Shown here piece by piece: positions 26,213-34,208 of a stretch of DNA of 64,000 nt; position 1 is the first letter of the stretch, and every line of letters begins with the position of its first letter. Source of the stretch: Streptosporangium oxazolinicum (GTDB taxonomy: Bacteria; Actinomycetota; Actinomycetes; Streptosporangiales; Streptosporangiaceae); the NCBI RefSeq assembly GCF_039537505.1, contig NZ_BAABAQ010000006.1, forward strand, positions 248,001 to 312,000, in the 5' to 3' direction. Made by a program: the position numbers and the translations under genes. A model generated the notes under the pieces. That model was given only the letters and a program-made list of their open reading frames with translations. It searched no databases and was not told the DNA's origin.

Positions 26213-26875
26213 ATGACGACTACTCTCCAGGACATCCTGGCGGGCTCGGGAGGCACCGGCAGTGCGGGGACCACCACCGGAGGCTCGGGAGGCAAGGCGG
26301 CGGCCGAGCAGTTCCAGGACGTCCGGCGCCGGTCGGTGCGGATGCTCAGGCCGGCCAGGACCCCCGTGGGCGTCCCCGCCGCCCTGACGGTGTCCGCCGT
26401 GCTGGCGGTCTCGGCCTCGGTCACGGTGGGCCTGCTCATGGAGTCGCCGCTCGCGCGGATGCCCTACCGGCGGCTCGTCAACGGTGCCGGCGCGTGGAAC
26501 TGGTCGGATCCCGCCACCTTCGCCGCGTCGACGCTCGCCATGGCGGTGGGCCTGGTGATGCTCGCGCTCGCCGCGCTGCCGGGGCGGACCCGGCTGATAC
26601 CGCTGGAGTCGGGAGACCCGCACATGGTGATCGGCGTCACCAGGTCCGGGCTCCGTCGCACGCTGCGGGAGGCGGCCGAGTCGGTGGACGAGGTGAAGGG
26701 GGCGCGGGTGCGGCTCACCTCGCGGATCGTCGAGGTCACCGTGTTCACCGACGCCGAGCGGACCGGGCCCGTGCTGCGCCGGGTGGGCGCGGCGGTGGGC
26801 GACCGGCTGGCGGGCCTGGGCGCGATGTGCGCGGGTGACGTCGTCGTACGGCTGCGCGGGAAGGGGGGCCGATGA
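26213..26875 (+). CDS. DUF6286 family membrane protein
   Basis: 220 aa. A Gly/Thr/Ser-rich N-terminus precedes two membrane segments (GVPAALTVSAVLAVSASVTV and FAASTLAMAVGLVMLALAAL). A soluble C-terminal domain follows, starting GDPHMVIGVTRSGLRRTL, with the alternating pattern VKGARVRLTSRIVEVTVFTD seen in Asp23/Gls24-associated proteins. TACACC 7 nt before ATG 26213 suggests a leaderless start. It overlaps the AmaP-like gene by ATGA. Such pairs normally accompany Asp23/Gls24 genes, which are absent here. Confidence 0.72.
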   Translation: MTTTLQDILAGSGGTGSAGTTTGGSGGKAAAEQFQDVRRRSVRMLRPARTPVGVPAALTVSAVLAVSASVTVGLLMESPLARMPYRRLVNGAGAWNWSDPATFAASTLAMAVGLVMLALAALPGRTRLIPLESGDPHMVIGVTRSGLRRTLREAAESVDEVKGARVRLTSRIVEVTVFTDAERTGPVLRRVGAAVGDRLAGLGAMCAGDVVVRLRGKGGR

Positions 26876-27372
26876 GGCCGTACCTGGGCAACCGGATCGG
26901 CCTGGCCGTCACCGGGACGGTGCTGGTGTGCGCCGGGCTCTACGCCTTCCTGCGGGGGCGCGGCGACATCCCCGGCCACTCGCCCGGGGCCAGGCTCGTG
27001 CGCCGGGGGTTTCCCGGGTGGCTGGCCGCGCATCCGTGGCTGGGCTGGCTGGTCGCGCTACTGCTGGTGGTGCTGGCGCTCCTGGCGCTGCGGTGGCTGC
27101 TACACGCCGTGGGGTGGGGGCGGTGGGGCAGGCGGACCGGGACGGGGACCGCCATGCTCGGGGTTGCTCTTAAAGAAGTCGAAGGGCTCACTCGTGTCCG
27201 CGTCAGGTACGTACGGTACGAGCGGCTGCGCATCGGGGTGGGCTGCGCGCCCGCCACCGATGTCGGCAAGCTTGTGGCCCGGCTGAACAGGGACGCGGTG
27301 GGGAAGGTCCGACGGGCGCTCGGGGAGGTAGAACTCGGCGTGGTGGTTCGCCTGCACGTCCGCCGCCGCTGA
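26872..27372 (+). CDS. AmaP-like alkaline-shock membrane anchor protein
   Basis: 166 aa. Two membrane segments (GLAVTGTVLVCAGLYAFL and WLVALLLVVLALLALRWLL) are followed by a soluble domain from residue ~95 with the motif VEGLTRVRVRYVRYERLRIGV that echoes the upstream DUF6286 protein. This matches the AmaP plan, a membrane anchor for Asp23-like proteins. The start ATG overlaps the DUF6286 stop. The last ~270 nt overlap, tail to tail, the end of the long minus-strand gene; third-position GC is lower here than in neighbouring genes (CTT AAA GAA occur together), so part of this end may be constrained by the opposite gene. Confidence 0.68.
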   Translation: MRPYLGNRIGLAVTGTVLVCAGLYAFLRGRGDIPGHSPGARLVRRGFPGWLAAHPWLGWLVALLLVVLALLALRWLLHAVGWGRWGRRTGTGTAMLGVALKEVEGLTRVRVRYVRYERLRIGVGCAPATDVGKLVARLNRDAVGKVRRALGEVELGVVVRLHVRRR

Positions 27373-29088
27373 CCCGCCGTACCCCGGCCGTTCGGCCGTC
27401 ACGCCGTACGCCGGGCGCTCACCCGTCGCGCCGTACGCGCTGCTTCCGTAGGGGGTGTTTTCGTACGCCTGCCCGTCGTACGACCCGTGCGCCGTTTCCC
27501 GGACGGGGCTCGCGTACACCGGCCGTTCGGCCGTCGCGCCCTGGAACGGGTCCTCGTCGCCGGTGCCCTCGTACGGCGGCTCCTCGTCCGGTTCCTCGGC
27601 CGCGGGCGTGTTCCTCTCCTCGTGCCTGACCCCGAAGGCCAGCCCGGCGGCCAGGCAGACCAGGGGAAGGGCGGGGACGACGTAGCGGTGGTCGAAGGCC
27701 GCGATGAAGGGCGGCAGGATCAGCAGCATGGTCCCCGCCGCCCAGGGCAGCAGCACCACGCCGCCGAGCCGCCGCAGCCGCGTCAGCACGCCGACCAGGC
27801 CGACCAGCAGGATCACCGCGAGGTACGGGCCCCGCACGAAGGCGTACTCCTGGTAGTCGCGCAACCAGCCCGCGTACGGTTCGGCCATCACCGGCGCTCC
27901 CGACGAGCCCTGGTAGGCCACGGTCAGCTCCTCGGCGGTCCTGCCCTGCGAAGCGGCCCCCGAGGTGAAGGGGCGCACGGTGTCGGGGAAGACGTAGGCG
28001 CTCTGCGGACCGGGAGCCGGGTAGACGCGCCGGGTCCAGTCGAAGATGTGGGCCGCGTCCTCCAGGCCCGCCCGGAGGAAGTCGAGCGGCTGGGCCATGA
28101 TCGCCCGGGTGGCGAAGGCGCCCGCGAGCGCGTCGCGCTCGGCCCAGCTGCCCTTGACCTTGTTCAGCGGCGACTCGCCGTCCCAGATGTAGACGGGTGG
28201 CGCCGCGCGCTGTCCCAGCGGCTCGACGGGGCACAGGGCCGCCTCGGGCCCGGTCGGCTGGATCTTGGCGCAGTCGGCGAAGGTCATCGTCCGCGCCCAG
28301 AGGAAGGTGTTGCCCCTGGTCAGCCCGAAACTGCCGTGTTCGGCCCTGAACCAGGCCGCGTACGAGCCCAGGCCGAGCGCGGCGGCCAGGGTCGCGGCGA
28401 CGACCGCCCGCCACCCGGCCCTGCGGATCACCATGCAGACCAGTGCCACGGCGATCAGCGGCAGCCCGATCGTGCGGGTGACGGTCGCCACGGCCAGTAG
28501 CGCTCCGGCCAGCGCCGCGACCCACGCCGAGGGGCGCCGCCGCCACAGCAGCAGCGTGACCGCGAGCACCGCGAGGAACTGGAAGAGCAGGTCCGCCATG
28601 ACGAGGTGTTCGAGCTGGATCTGGTAGGCGTCCAGCAGCACCGGCAGCGCGGCGAGCGTCGCGCCCCACCCGGGCAGCCCGCCCAGCCTGCGCAGCAGCA
28701 GGTAGACGCAGACGGCCACGACCAGGCCGAGCAGGTGCTGCACCGCGACCACCGCGGGAATGCTGGACAGTGGCTTGAGGATCCACAGGAACAGCGCGTA
28801 GCCCGCCGGACGGGACTCCAGGGGGCGGGGGGCGAGCCCCGCGTTCAGGTAGACGAAGGAGTCGGCCCAGAACCACAGGGCGGGCCGGTAGCCGAGCATG
28901 GCGAGGACCCGCAGGCCGCCACCCGCCAGCAGGGCGGTGACGAAGAGCCAGTGCGACCCGAGGAAGCGGAGCATCCGCAGGGGGCGGGAGGGGTTCGTGG
29001 AGCGCTGGGAGCGATGGGAACGGCTCGCCGGGTGCGTTCCCGTTACCACCGCGACCTCCCGAGTCCCGCGCACATGGCCACCCAGCAT
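27100..29088 (-). CDS. Multi-pass GT-C-like glycosyltransferase family membrane protein with acidic tail
   Basis: 662 aa. Residues ~45-470 carry about ten membrane segments and early acidic loop residues (FWADSFVYLNAGL) as in GT-C mannosyl/arabinosyl-type transferases that use lipid-linked sugars. A conserved-looking extracytoplasmic segment (YIWDGESPLNKVKGSWAERD) follows. From ~480 on the tail is disordered and Glu/Pro/Tyr/Gly-rich, with repeats of AYG and TAERP, ending EPFDFFKSNPEHG and a Pro-rich stretch. ATG 29088 is used; starts up to MLRFLGSHW are possible. The final 273 nt overlap the AmaP-like gene. Catalytic function is inferred from topology only. Confidence 0.72.
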   Translation of the reverse strand: MLGGHVRGTREVAVVTGTHPASRSHRSQRSTNPSRPLRMLRFLGSHWLFVTALLAGGGLRVLAMLGYRPALWFWADSFVYLNAGLAPRPLESRPAGYALFLWILKPLSSIPAVVAVQHLLGLVVAVCVYLLLRRLGGLPGWGATLAALPVLLDAYQIQLEHLVMADLLFQFLAVLAVTLLLWRRRPSAWVAALAGALLAVATVTRTIGLPLIAVALVCMVIRRAGWRAVVAATLAAALGLGSYAAWFRAEHGSFGLTRGNTFLWARTMTFADCAKIQPTGPEAALCPVEPLGQRAAPPVYIWDGESPLNKVKGSWAERDALAGAFATRAIMAQPLDFLRAGLEDAAHIFDWTRRVYPAPGPQSAYVFPDTVRPFTSGAASQGRTAEELTVAYQGSSGAPVMAEPYAGWLRDYQEYAFVRGPYLAVILLVGLVGVLTRLRRLGGVVLLPWAAGTMLLILPPFIAAFDHRYVVPALPLVCLAAGLAFGVRHEERNTPAAEEPDEEPPYEGTGDEDPFQGATAERPVYASPVRETAHGSYDGQAYENTPYGSSAYGATGERPAYGVTAERPGYGGSAAADVQANHHAEFYLPERPSDLPHRVPVQPGHKLADIGGGRAAHPDAQPLVPYVPDADTSEPFDFFKSNPEHGGPRPGPPAPPPPPHGV

Positions 29089-29188
29089 AGGCGCGGGATC
29101 GGAGAAGCTCGCACGTCATGCGAAATTTGATAGCGATCGGGTTGTATGTCCCCGAAGCCCCTCTTCTCGCGTGCTCCCCAAGGACTCT

Positions 29189-29340
29189 CGGGAGCCACTC
29201 CCGTTCGAGGGACCTTCGGGCGTCGGGGACCGCTCCCGTTCAAAAGCCCCCCGGAAGCCGGAAAGCGTTCCCGTTCAACGGACCCCGGGAACCGTCTCCG
29301 TTCAAGACACCCCTGAAGCCGGGGAACCGCTCCCGTTCAG
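29189..29340. repeat. Degenerate tandem repeat, ~35-bp unit
   Basis: Five copies of a unit containing C(G/T)(C/T)TCCCGTTCA occur, with CCGTTC at 29201, 29236, 29271, 29298 and 29333, i.e. spacings of 35, 35, 27 and 35 bp. GGGGAACCG and GAAGCC recur between them. The last copy reaches the stop codon of sdaA. Confidence 0.7.
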
Positions 29341-30713
29341 CACTCGATGACGTTCACCGCGAGCCCTCCCCGGCTGGTCTCCTTGTACTTGTCGAGCATG
29401 TCGCGGCCGGTGTCACGCATGGTCTTGATGGCCTTGTCCAGCGAGACGAAATGGCGGCCGTCGCCGCGCATCGCGATCCTGGCGGCGGCGATGGCCTTGA
29501 TCGAGGCGACCGCGTTGCGCTCGATGCACGGGATCTGCACCAGGCCGCCGATCGGGTCGCAGGTCAGCCCCAGGTTGTGCTCGATGCCGATCTCGGCGGC
29601 GTTCTCGACCTGTTCGGGGGTCCCGCCCATCACCTCGGTGAGCCCGGCGGCGGCCATCGAGCAGGCCGAGCCGACCTCGCCCTGGCAGCCGACCTCGGCG
29701 CCGGAGATGGAGGCGTTCTCCTTGAACAGCACGCCGATCGCCCCCGCGGTCAGCAGGAAGCGGATCACGCCCTCGTCGTCGGGGTCCTCGGTGAAGCGGT
29801 CGTAGTAGGTGAGCACGGCCGGGATGATGCCCGCGGCGCCGTTGGTGGGCGCGGTGACGATGCGGCCCCCGGCGGCGTTCTCCTCGTTGACCGCGAGGGC
29901 GAACAGCGAGACCCAGTCCATCGTCTGCAGCGTGTCCTTCTCCTGCGACTCGCTCCGCAGCTGCCGGTGGAGCTGGTGGGCGCGGCGGCGGACCTTCAGG
30001 CCGCCGGGCAGCACGCCCTCCTTGCCGATGCCGCGCTGTACGCACTCGCTCATGACCTGCCACAGGACGAGCAGCCGGTCGCGGATCTCGGCCTCGGTAC
30101 GGCCGAAGGCCTGCTCGTTCTCCAGCATCAGCCCGGAGATCGACAGCCCGGTCTCCGCGCACTGGGCGAGCAGCTCCGCGGCCGTGGTGAAGGGGTACGG
30201 CAGGACGGTGTCGTCGGGTTTGATCCGGTCGGCGCCGGTGGCGTTCTCGTCGACGACGAAGCCGCCGCCCACCGAGTAGTAGACCTTCTCGCGGATCGTC
30301 TCGCCGGACTCGGACAGGGCGGTGAAGCGCATGCCGTTGGGGTGGCCGGGGAGCGAGACCTTGCGTTCGAAGACGAGGTCCTCGCCGATGACGAAGGGGA
30401 TCTCGCGGGAGCCGTACAGGGAGATGGTGCCGGACTCGCGCATGGCGGCGAGCCGTTCGTCGACCGCGTCGACGTCGACCAGCTCGGGCTTCTCACCGGA
30501 CAGGCCGAGCAGCACGGCCTTGTCGCTGCCGTGGCCCTTGCCGGTCAGGCCCAGCGAGCCGTACAGGACGGCGCTCACCCGGGCCGTCTTCTCCAGGAGC
30601 CCGTCCTGGTGGAGGCCGCGGGCGAACTTGTGGGCGGCGGCCATCGGGCCGCCGGTGTGCGAGCTGGACGGGCCAATTCCGATCTTGAAGAGATCGAAGA
30701 CGCTGATCGTCAT
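29337..30713 (-). CDS. sdaA: L-serine ammonia-lyase (iron-sulfur, single chain)
   Basis: Deaminates L-serine to pyruvate and ammonia. The 458-aa protein fuses the beta domain (MTISVFDLFKIGIGPSSSHT) and alpha domain, as in E. coli SdaA. The [4Fe-4S] cysteines are visible in GCQGEVGSACSMAAAGL and LTCDPIGGLVQIPCIERN. ATG 30713 lies 6 nt after GGAAGG. It follows gcvT-gcvH under what is probably the same glycine riboswitch; glycine made into serine (by glyA elsewhere) would then be drained to pyruvate. Confidence 0.95.
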   Translation of the reverse strand: MTISVFDLFKIGIGPSSSHTGGPMAAAHKFARGLHQDGLLEKTARVSAVLYGSLGLTGKGHGSDKAVLLGLSGEKPELVDVDAVDERLAAMRESGTISLYGSREIPFVIGEDLVFERKVSLPGHPNGMRFTALSESGETIREKVYYSVGGGFVVDENATGADRIKPDDTVLPYPFTTAAELLAQCAETGLSISGLMLENEQAFGRTEAEIRDRLLVLWQVMSECVQRGIGKEGVLPGGLKVRRRAHQLHRQLRSESQEKDTLQTMDWVSLFALAVNEENAAGGRIVTAPTNGAAGIIPAVLTYYDRFTEDPDDEGVIRFLLTAGAIGVLFKENASISGAEVGCQGEVGSACSMAAAGLTEVMGGTPEQVENAAEIGIEHNLGLTCDPIGGLVQIPCIERNAVASIKAIAAARIAMRGDGRHFVSLDKAIKTMRDTGRDMLDKYKETSRGGLAVNVIEC

Positions 30714-30785
30714 CTGAATCCTTCCAGCGTGGACGGCCACGCGCGCCCGAGGACGCGCGTGGCCGTGACGCGAGGGGGGAGAGGC

Positions 30786-31175
30786 TTAGGACTCACCCGA
30801 GGTGAGCGCGGCGTACTCCTCCGGCGACAGCAGGTCGTCGGCGGAGCCCTCAAGACGTACGCGGAACAGCCAGCCCTCGCCGTAGGGGTCGCTGTTGACC
30901 AGCGAGGGGTCGTCCACGACGGCCTGGTTGACATCAACGATCTCGCCGCTGACCGGGGCGAAGATGTCGCTCACCGACTTGGTCGACTCGACCTCGCCGA
31001 CGGCGTCACCGGAGGTGACCGTCGAGCCGGCCTCGGGGACCTGCACGTAGACCACGTCGCCCAGCGCGCCGGCGGCGTAGGCGGTGATGCCGACGGTGAG
31101 GGTCAGGCCGTCATCGATGCCAGAGATCCACTCGTGTTCCTTGGTGTAGTGCAGTTCCTCGGGAATGCTGCTCAT
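30786..31175 (-). CDS. gcvH: Glycine cleavage system H protein
   Basis: Lipoyl carrier that shuttles the aminomethyl group between P, T and L proteins. The 129-aa protein has the lipoylation site Lys in GEVESTKSVSDIFAPVSGEI and the typical N-terminus HYTKEHEWI. Its start overlaps the gcvT stop by ATGA, and 72 nt separate it from sdaA. gcvP is not in the window. Confidence 0.97.
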   Translation of the reverse strand: MSSIPEELHYTKEHEWISGIDDGLTLTVGITAYAAGALGDVVYVQVPEAGSTVTSGDAVGEVESTKSVSDIFAPVSGEIVDVNQAVVDDPSLVNSDPYGEGWLFRVRLEGSADDLLSPEEYAALTSGES

Positions 31176-32263
31176 TTTTTCCTCCTGTAGAAGGGCAGTG
31201 CGACGATCTCGACCGGCTCGTGGCTGCCCCTGATGTCGACGGCCAGTCCTGACGATTGGCCGTTGTCCACGTAGGCCATGGCGATGGGTCTGCCCAGTGA
31301 CTGGGAGGGCGCCCCGCTGGTGACCTCACCGACGACCGCGCCGTCACCGGCGACCACCACCGGATACCCGTGCCGGGGCACCCTGCGGCCGGACGCGATC
31401 AGGCCGACCAGGCGGCGGGACGGCGAGACCTCCCTGAGGGGTTCGAGGGCGGCCCTGCCGACGAAGTCGCCCGGCTTGTCAAACCTCACCACACGGCCCA
31501 GCCCGGCGTCGAACGGGGTGAGGCCGGACGACAGCTCGTTGCCGTACAGCGGCATCCCGGCCTCCAGCCTGAGGGTGTCGCGGGCGGACAGGCCCGCGGG
31601 GATCAGGCCGTGCGGCGCGCCCGCCTCGGTGAGGGCGGCCCAGACCGGCTCCGCGTCCTCGGCCGCGACGAACAGCTCGAAGCCGTCCTCGCCGGTGTAC
31701 CCCGTACGGGCGACGAGGGCCTCGCGGCCCGCGACGACGGCGGGCAGGCCCGCGTAGTACTTGAGCCCGTCGAGGTCGGCGTCGGTGAGCGAGCCCAGGA
31801 TCTCCGCGGAGCGCGGGCCCTGGACCGCGACCAGCGCGTACCGCTCGGAGCGGTCGTCCACCGCGGCGTCGAAGCCCTTGGCGCGATCGGTCAGCTCGGC
31901 GGCCACCCGGGGGTAGTTGGAGGCGTTGGCGACGACCATGAACTCGGCGGGGGCGAGCCGGTAGACGATCAGGTCGTCCAGCACGCCGCCCTCCGGATCG
32001 ACGATCATCGTGTAGCGGGCGCGGCCGGGCTCCAGCGCGGAGAGGTGGCCGACCAGCGCGTAGTCGAGGGCTTCGGCGGCCTGCGGCCCGGTCACGAAGA
32101 TCTCCCCCATGTGGGAGAGGTCGAACAGGCCGGCCGCCTGGCGGACCGCGTTGTGCTCGGCCGACTCGCTGCCGTAGCGGAGCGGCATCAGCCAGCCCGC
32201 GAAGTCGGTCAGCGTCGCGCCGAGGGACTCGTGCACGCCGCGCAGCGGCGTAGGTCGGGACAT
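31172..32263 (-). CDS. gcvT: Glycine cleavage system T protein (aminomethyltransferase)
   Basis: Transfers the one-carbon unit from the H-protein arm to tetrahydrofolate. The 363-aa protein shows the GcvT pattern: TDFAGWLMPLRYGSESAEHNAVR, FDLSHMGEIFVTGP, ARTGYTGEDGFELFV and RDTLRLEAGMPLYGNEL. ATG 32263 fits the standard N-terminus. The gene is directly behind a tandem glycine riboswitch, which should switch the operon on when glycine is plentiful. Confidence 0.97.
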   Translation of the reverse strand: MSRPTPLRGVHESLGATLTDFAGWLMPLRYGSESAEHNAVRQAAGLFDLSHMGEIFVTGPQAAEALDYALVGHLSALEPGRARYTMIVDPEGGVLDDLIVYRLAPAEFMVVANASNYPRVAAELTDRAKGFDAAVDDRSERYALVAVQGPRSAEILGSLTDADLDGLKYYAGLPAVVAGREALVARTGYTGEDGFELFVAAEDAEPVWAALTEAGAPHGLIPAGLSARDTLRLEAGMPLYGNELSSGLTPFDAGLGRVVRFDKPGDFVGRAALEPLREVSPSRRLVGLIASGRRVPRHGYPVVVAGDGAVVGEVTSGAPSQSLGRPIAMAYVDNGQSSGLAVDIRGSHEPVEIVALPFYRRKK

Positions 32264-32295
32264 GTGCGCACCTCAGACAAGGGACAGATGAGAGC

Positions 32296-32490
32296 ATCCT
32301 CCCCCTCTGTCGTGGGTGCCTGAGAGTTTCATCCGGGTTTTGCCGGACTTTCACCTTCGGCGAGGCCGTGGGACCTGCTTTCCAGAGGGCACCTACCCGC
32401 ACGGTCCTTTGCCTTGAGAGGTTCGCGGGGAGGGCTTGCTCCTTCAGGGGTCCTGGCCTGGGTGATCAGGACGCTCTCCCGCACGGGATT
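32296..32490 (-). ncRNA. Tandem glycine riboswitch
   Basis: Read on the minus strand, aptamer 1 starts CGTGCGGGAGAGCGTCC near 32485, with the family signatures CTGAAGGAGCAA and CTCTCAAGGCAAAGGACC. Aptamer 2 follows with GCCCTCTGGAAAGC, GCCGAAGGTGAAAG and CTCTCAGGCACCCACGACAGAGGG near 32300. These two-domain motifs, the short linker and position ~35 nt before gcvT are diagnostic. Boundaries are approximate. Confidence 0.93.
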
Positions 32491-32564
32491 CATCGGTGTC
32501 ACCGGCCAGCCTAACCGCCCGCACCGGCCGAGCGAAATCCCCTCGCGGCACCGATCCGCGCCGG

Positions 32565-33260
32565 TCAGGGGGTGGCGTGCCGGACCAGTGCCTCGAACAG
32601 AGCGGACTCGCCGTCGGTCTCGGGGTGCCACTGGACGGCGAGGGCGAACGGGTGGTCGTCCAGCTCCACGGCCTCGATCGTGCCGTCCTCGGCGTGGGCG
32701 GTCACGGTGAGGCCCCCGGCGAGCCGGTCGAGGGCCTGGTGGTGGTAGTGGGCCACGTCCACGGTCTCGGTTCCGAAGATCTTCGAGGTCCGGCTGCCGG
32801 GGGCGAGCCACACCGGCATCCTGCCGTAGTGGCCGGGGGCCGGGGCGTGCCCCGGATGGCCGACCACGTCGGGCAGGTGCTGGTGGAGGGTGCCGCCCAG
32901 CGAGACGTTCAGGACCTGCATGCCCCTGCAGATCCCCAGGAAGGGCAGGCCCCGCTCCAGCGCCGCCCCGACCAGCCCCAGCTCGGCGTCGTCGCGGAAC
33001 GGCCGGACGTAGCCGGTCCGCTCGTGCGGCTCCTGCCCGTACCGCTCCGGGCCGACGTCCCCGCCACCGGCCAGGATCAGCCCGTCCAGGCGCCCCGTCA
33101 GCGCCGAGGGGTCGCCCGCCGGGGGCAGGATCACCGGCTGCCCGCCCGCGCGGGCCACGTGGTCGACGTAGTCGTACGGCAGCAGCGCGGTGGTCGTCTC
33201 CCAGACGGTGAACCGCGCGGGCTCGACATAGCAGGTGATGCCGATGACGGGACGGGACAT
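32565..33260 (-). CDS. Gamma-glutamyl-gamma-aminobutyrate hydrolase family protein (PuuD-like, class I GATase)
   Basis: 231 aa. Class I amidotransferase-fold hydrolase with nucleophile Cys in FLGICRGMQVLNV, the C-terminal His-Glu in VQWHPETD, and the PuuD-type LILAGGGDVGPERYGQ and VDVAHYHHQ. The E. coli homologue releases GABA from gamma-glutamyl-GABA. ATG 33260 follows AGGAG. It lies 178 nt downstream of the SDR gene and probably closes a polyamine/amine catabolic operon headed by a glutamine-synthetase-like ligase. Confidence 0.88.
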   Translation of the reverse strand: MSRPVIGITCYVEPARFTVWETTTALLPYDYVDHVARAGGQPVILPPAGDPSALTGRLDGLILAGGGDVGPERYGQEPHERTGYVRPFRDDAELGLVGAALERGLPFLGICRGMQVLNVSLGGTLHQHLPDVVGHPGHAPAPGHYGRMPVWLAPGSRTSKIFGTETVDVAHYHHQALDRLAGGLTVTAHAEDGTIEAVELDDHPFALAVQWHPETDGESALFEALVRHATP

Positions 33261-33438
33261 GATCTCCTGTCTTGCTCCTGTGCGGGAACCGGGCGCCACG
33301 AGGGGAGCCCATACCTCCTCCTCGCACGGTACCGACCGGGGCGGGACACGCCGGGGCGACACGCGCGAAGAAAGCCGCGAGGGGCCGCGACGGGGTCTCC
33401 GGGGGTCTACAGGGGTCTCCGGGGGGCGACGGTGGGGT

Positions 33439-34203
33439 CTACAGCGGGGTGACGTACGCGCCGGAGATGCCGCCGTCCACCAGGAACTCGGAGCCGGTGA
33501 TGAAGCTGGCGTCGTCCGAGGCGAGGAACGCCACCGCGGCGGCGATCTCGGACGCCTCGGCGAAGCGGCCCACCGGGATGTGCACCAGGCGGCGCTGCGC
33601 CCGCTCGGGGTCCTTGGCGAACAGCTCCCGCAGCAGCGGCGTGTTCACCGGCCCCGGGCACAGGGCGTTCACCCGGATGCCCTCGCGGGCGAACTGCACG
33701 CCCAGCTCACGGGACATGGCCAGCACCCCGCCCTTGGAGGCGGTGTAGGAGATCTGGCTGGTCGCCGACCCCATCACGGCCACGAACGACGCGGTGTTGA
33801 TGATCGACCCCTTGCCCTGCCGCCGCATGTACGGGATGGCGTGCTTGCAGCACAGGTAGACCGAGGTGAGGTTCACCTCCTGGACCCGGCGCCAGGCGTC
33901 GATGCCGGTCTCCAGGATCGAGTCGTCGTCCGGTGGCGAGATGCCCGCGTTGTTGAACGCGATGTCCACGCTGCCGTAGGTGTCGAACGCGGTCTGGAAG
34001 ACCCGCGTGACGTCGTCCTCATCGGTCACGTCGGCCCGTACGAACAGCCCGCCGACCTCGTCGGCGGCCTTGGAACCGGTCGCCTCGTCCAGGTCCACGC
34101 ACACGACGCGGGCGCCCTCCTCGGCGAACCGGCGCGCGGTGGCCAGGCCGATCCCGCTTCCCGCGCCGGTGATGACCGCGACCCGGTCCTGCAAACGAAG
34201 CAT
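33439..34203 (-). CDS. Short-chain dehydrogenase/reductase
   Basis: 254 aa classical SDR: TGAGSGIGLATA (cofactor binding), NNAGIS, catalytic Ser-Tyr-Lys in NTASF...YTASKGG, and the C-terminal ITGSEFLVDGG. An Asp at the end of the second strand (VVCVDLDEAT) predicts NAD preference. It starts 5 nt after the aldehyde dehydrogenase stop, so it belongs to the same operon. A substrate cannot be read; an alcohol or 3-hydroxy intermediate of amine catabolism is possible. Confidence 0.88.
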   Translation of the reverse strand: MLRLQDRVAVITGAGSGIGLATARRFAEEGARVVCVDLDEATGSKAADEVGGLFVRADVTDEDDVTRVFQTAFDTYGSVDIAFNNAGISPPDDDSILETGIDAWRRVQEVNLTSVYLCCKHAIPYMRRQGKGSIINTASFVAVMGSATSQISYTASKGGVLAMSRELGVQFAREGIRVNALCPGPVNTPLLRELFAKDPERAQRRLVHIPVGRFAEASEIAAAVAFLASDDASFITGSEFLVDGGISGAYVTPL

Positions 34204-34208
34204 CGCCT

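Noticed and set aside
29118..31190. 690-codon plus-strand frame
   Set aside because: Antisense shadow across sdaA and gcvH, which are unmistakable.
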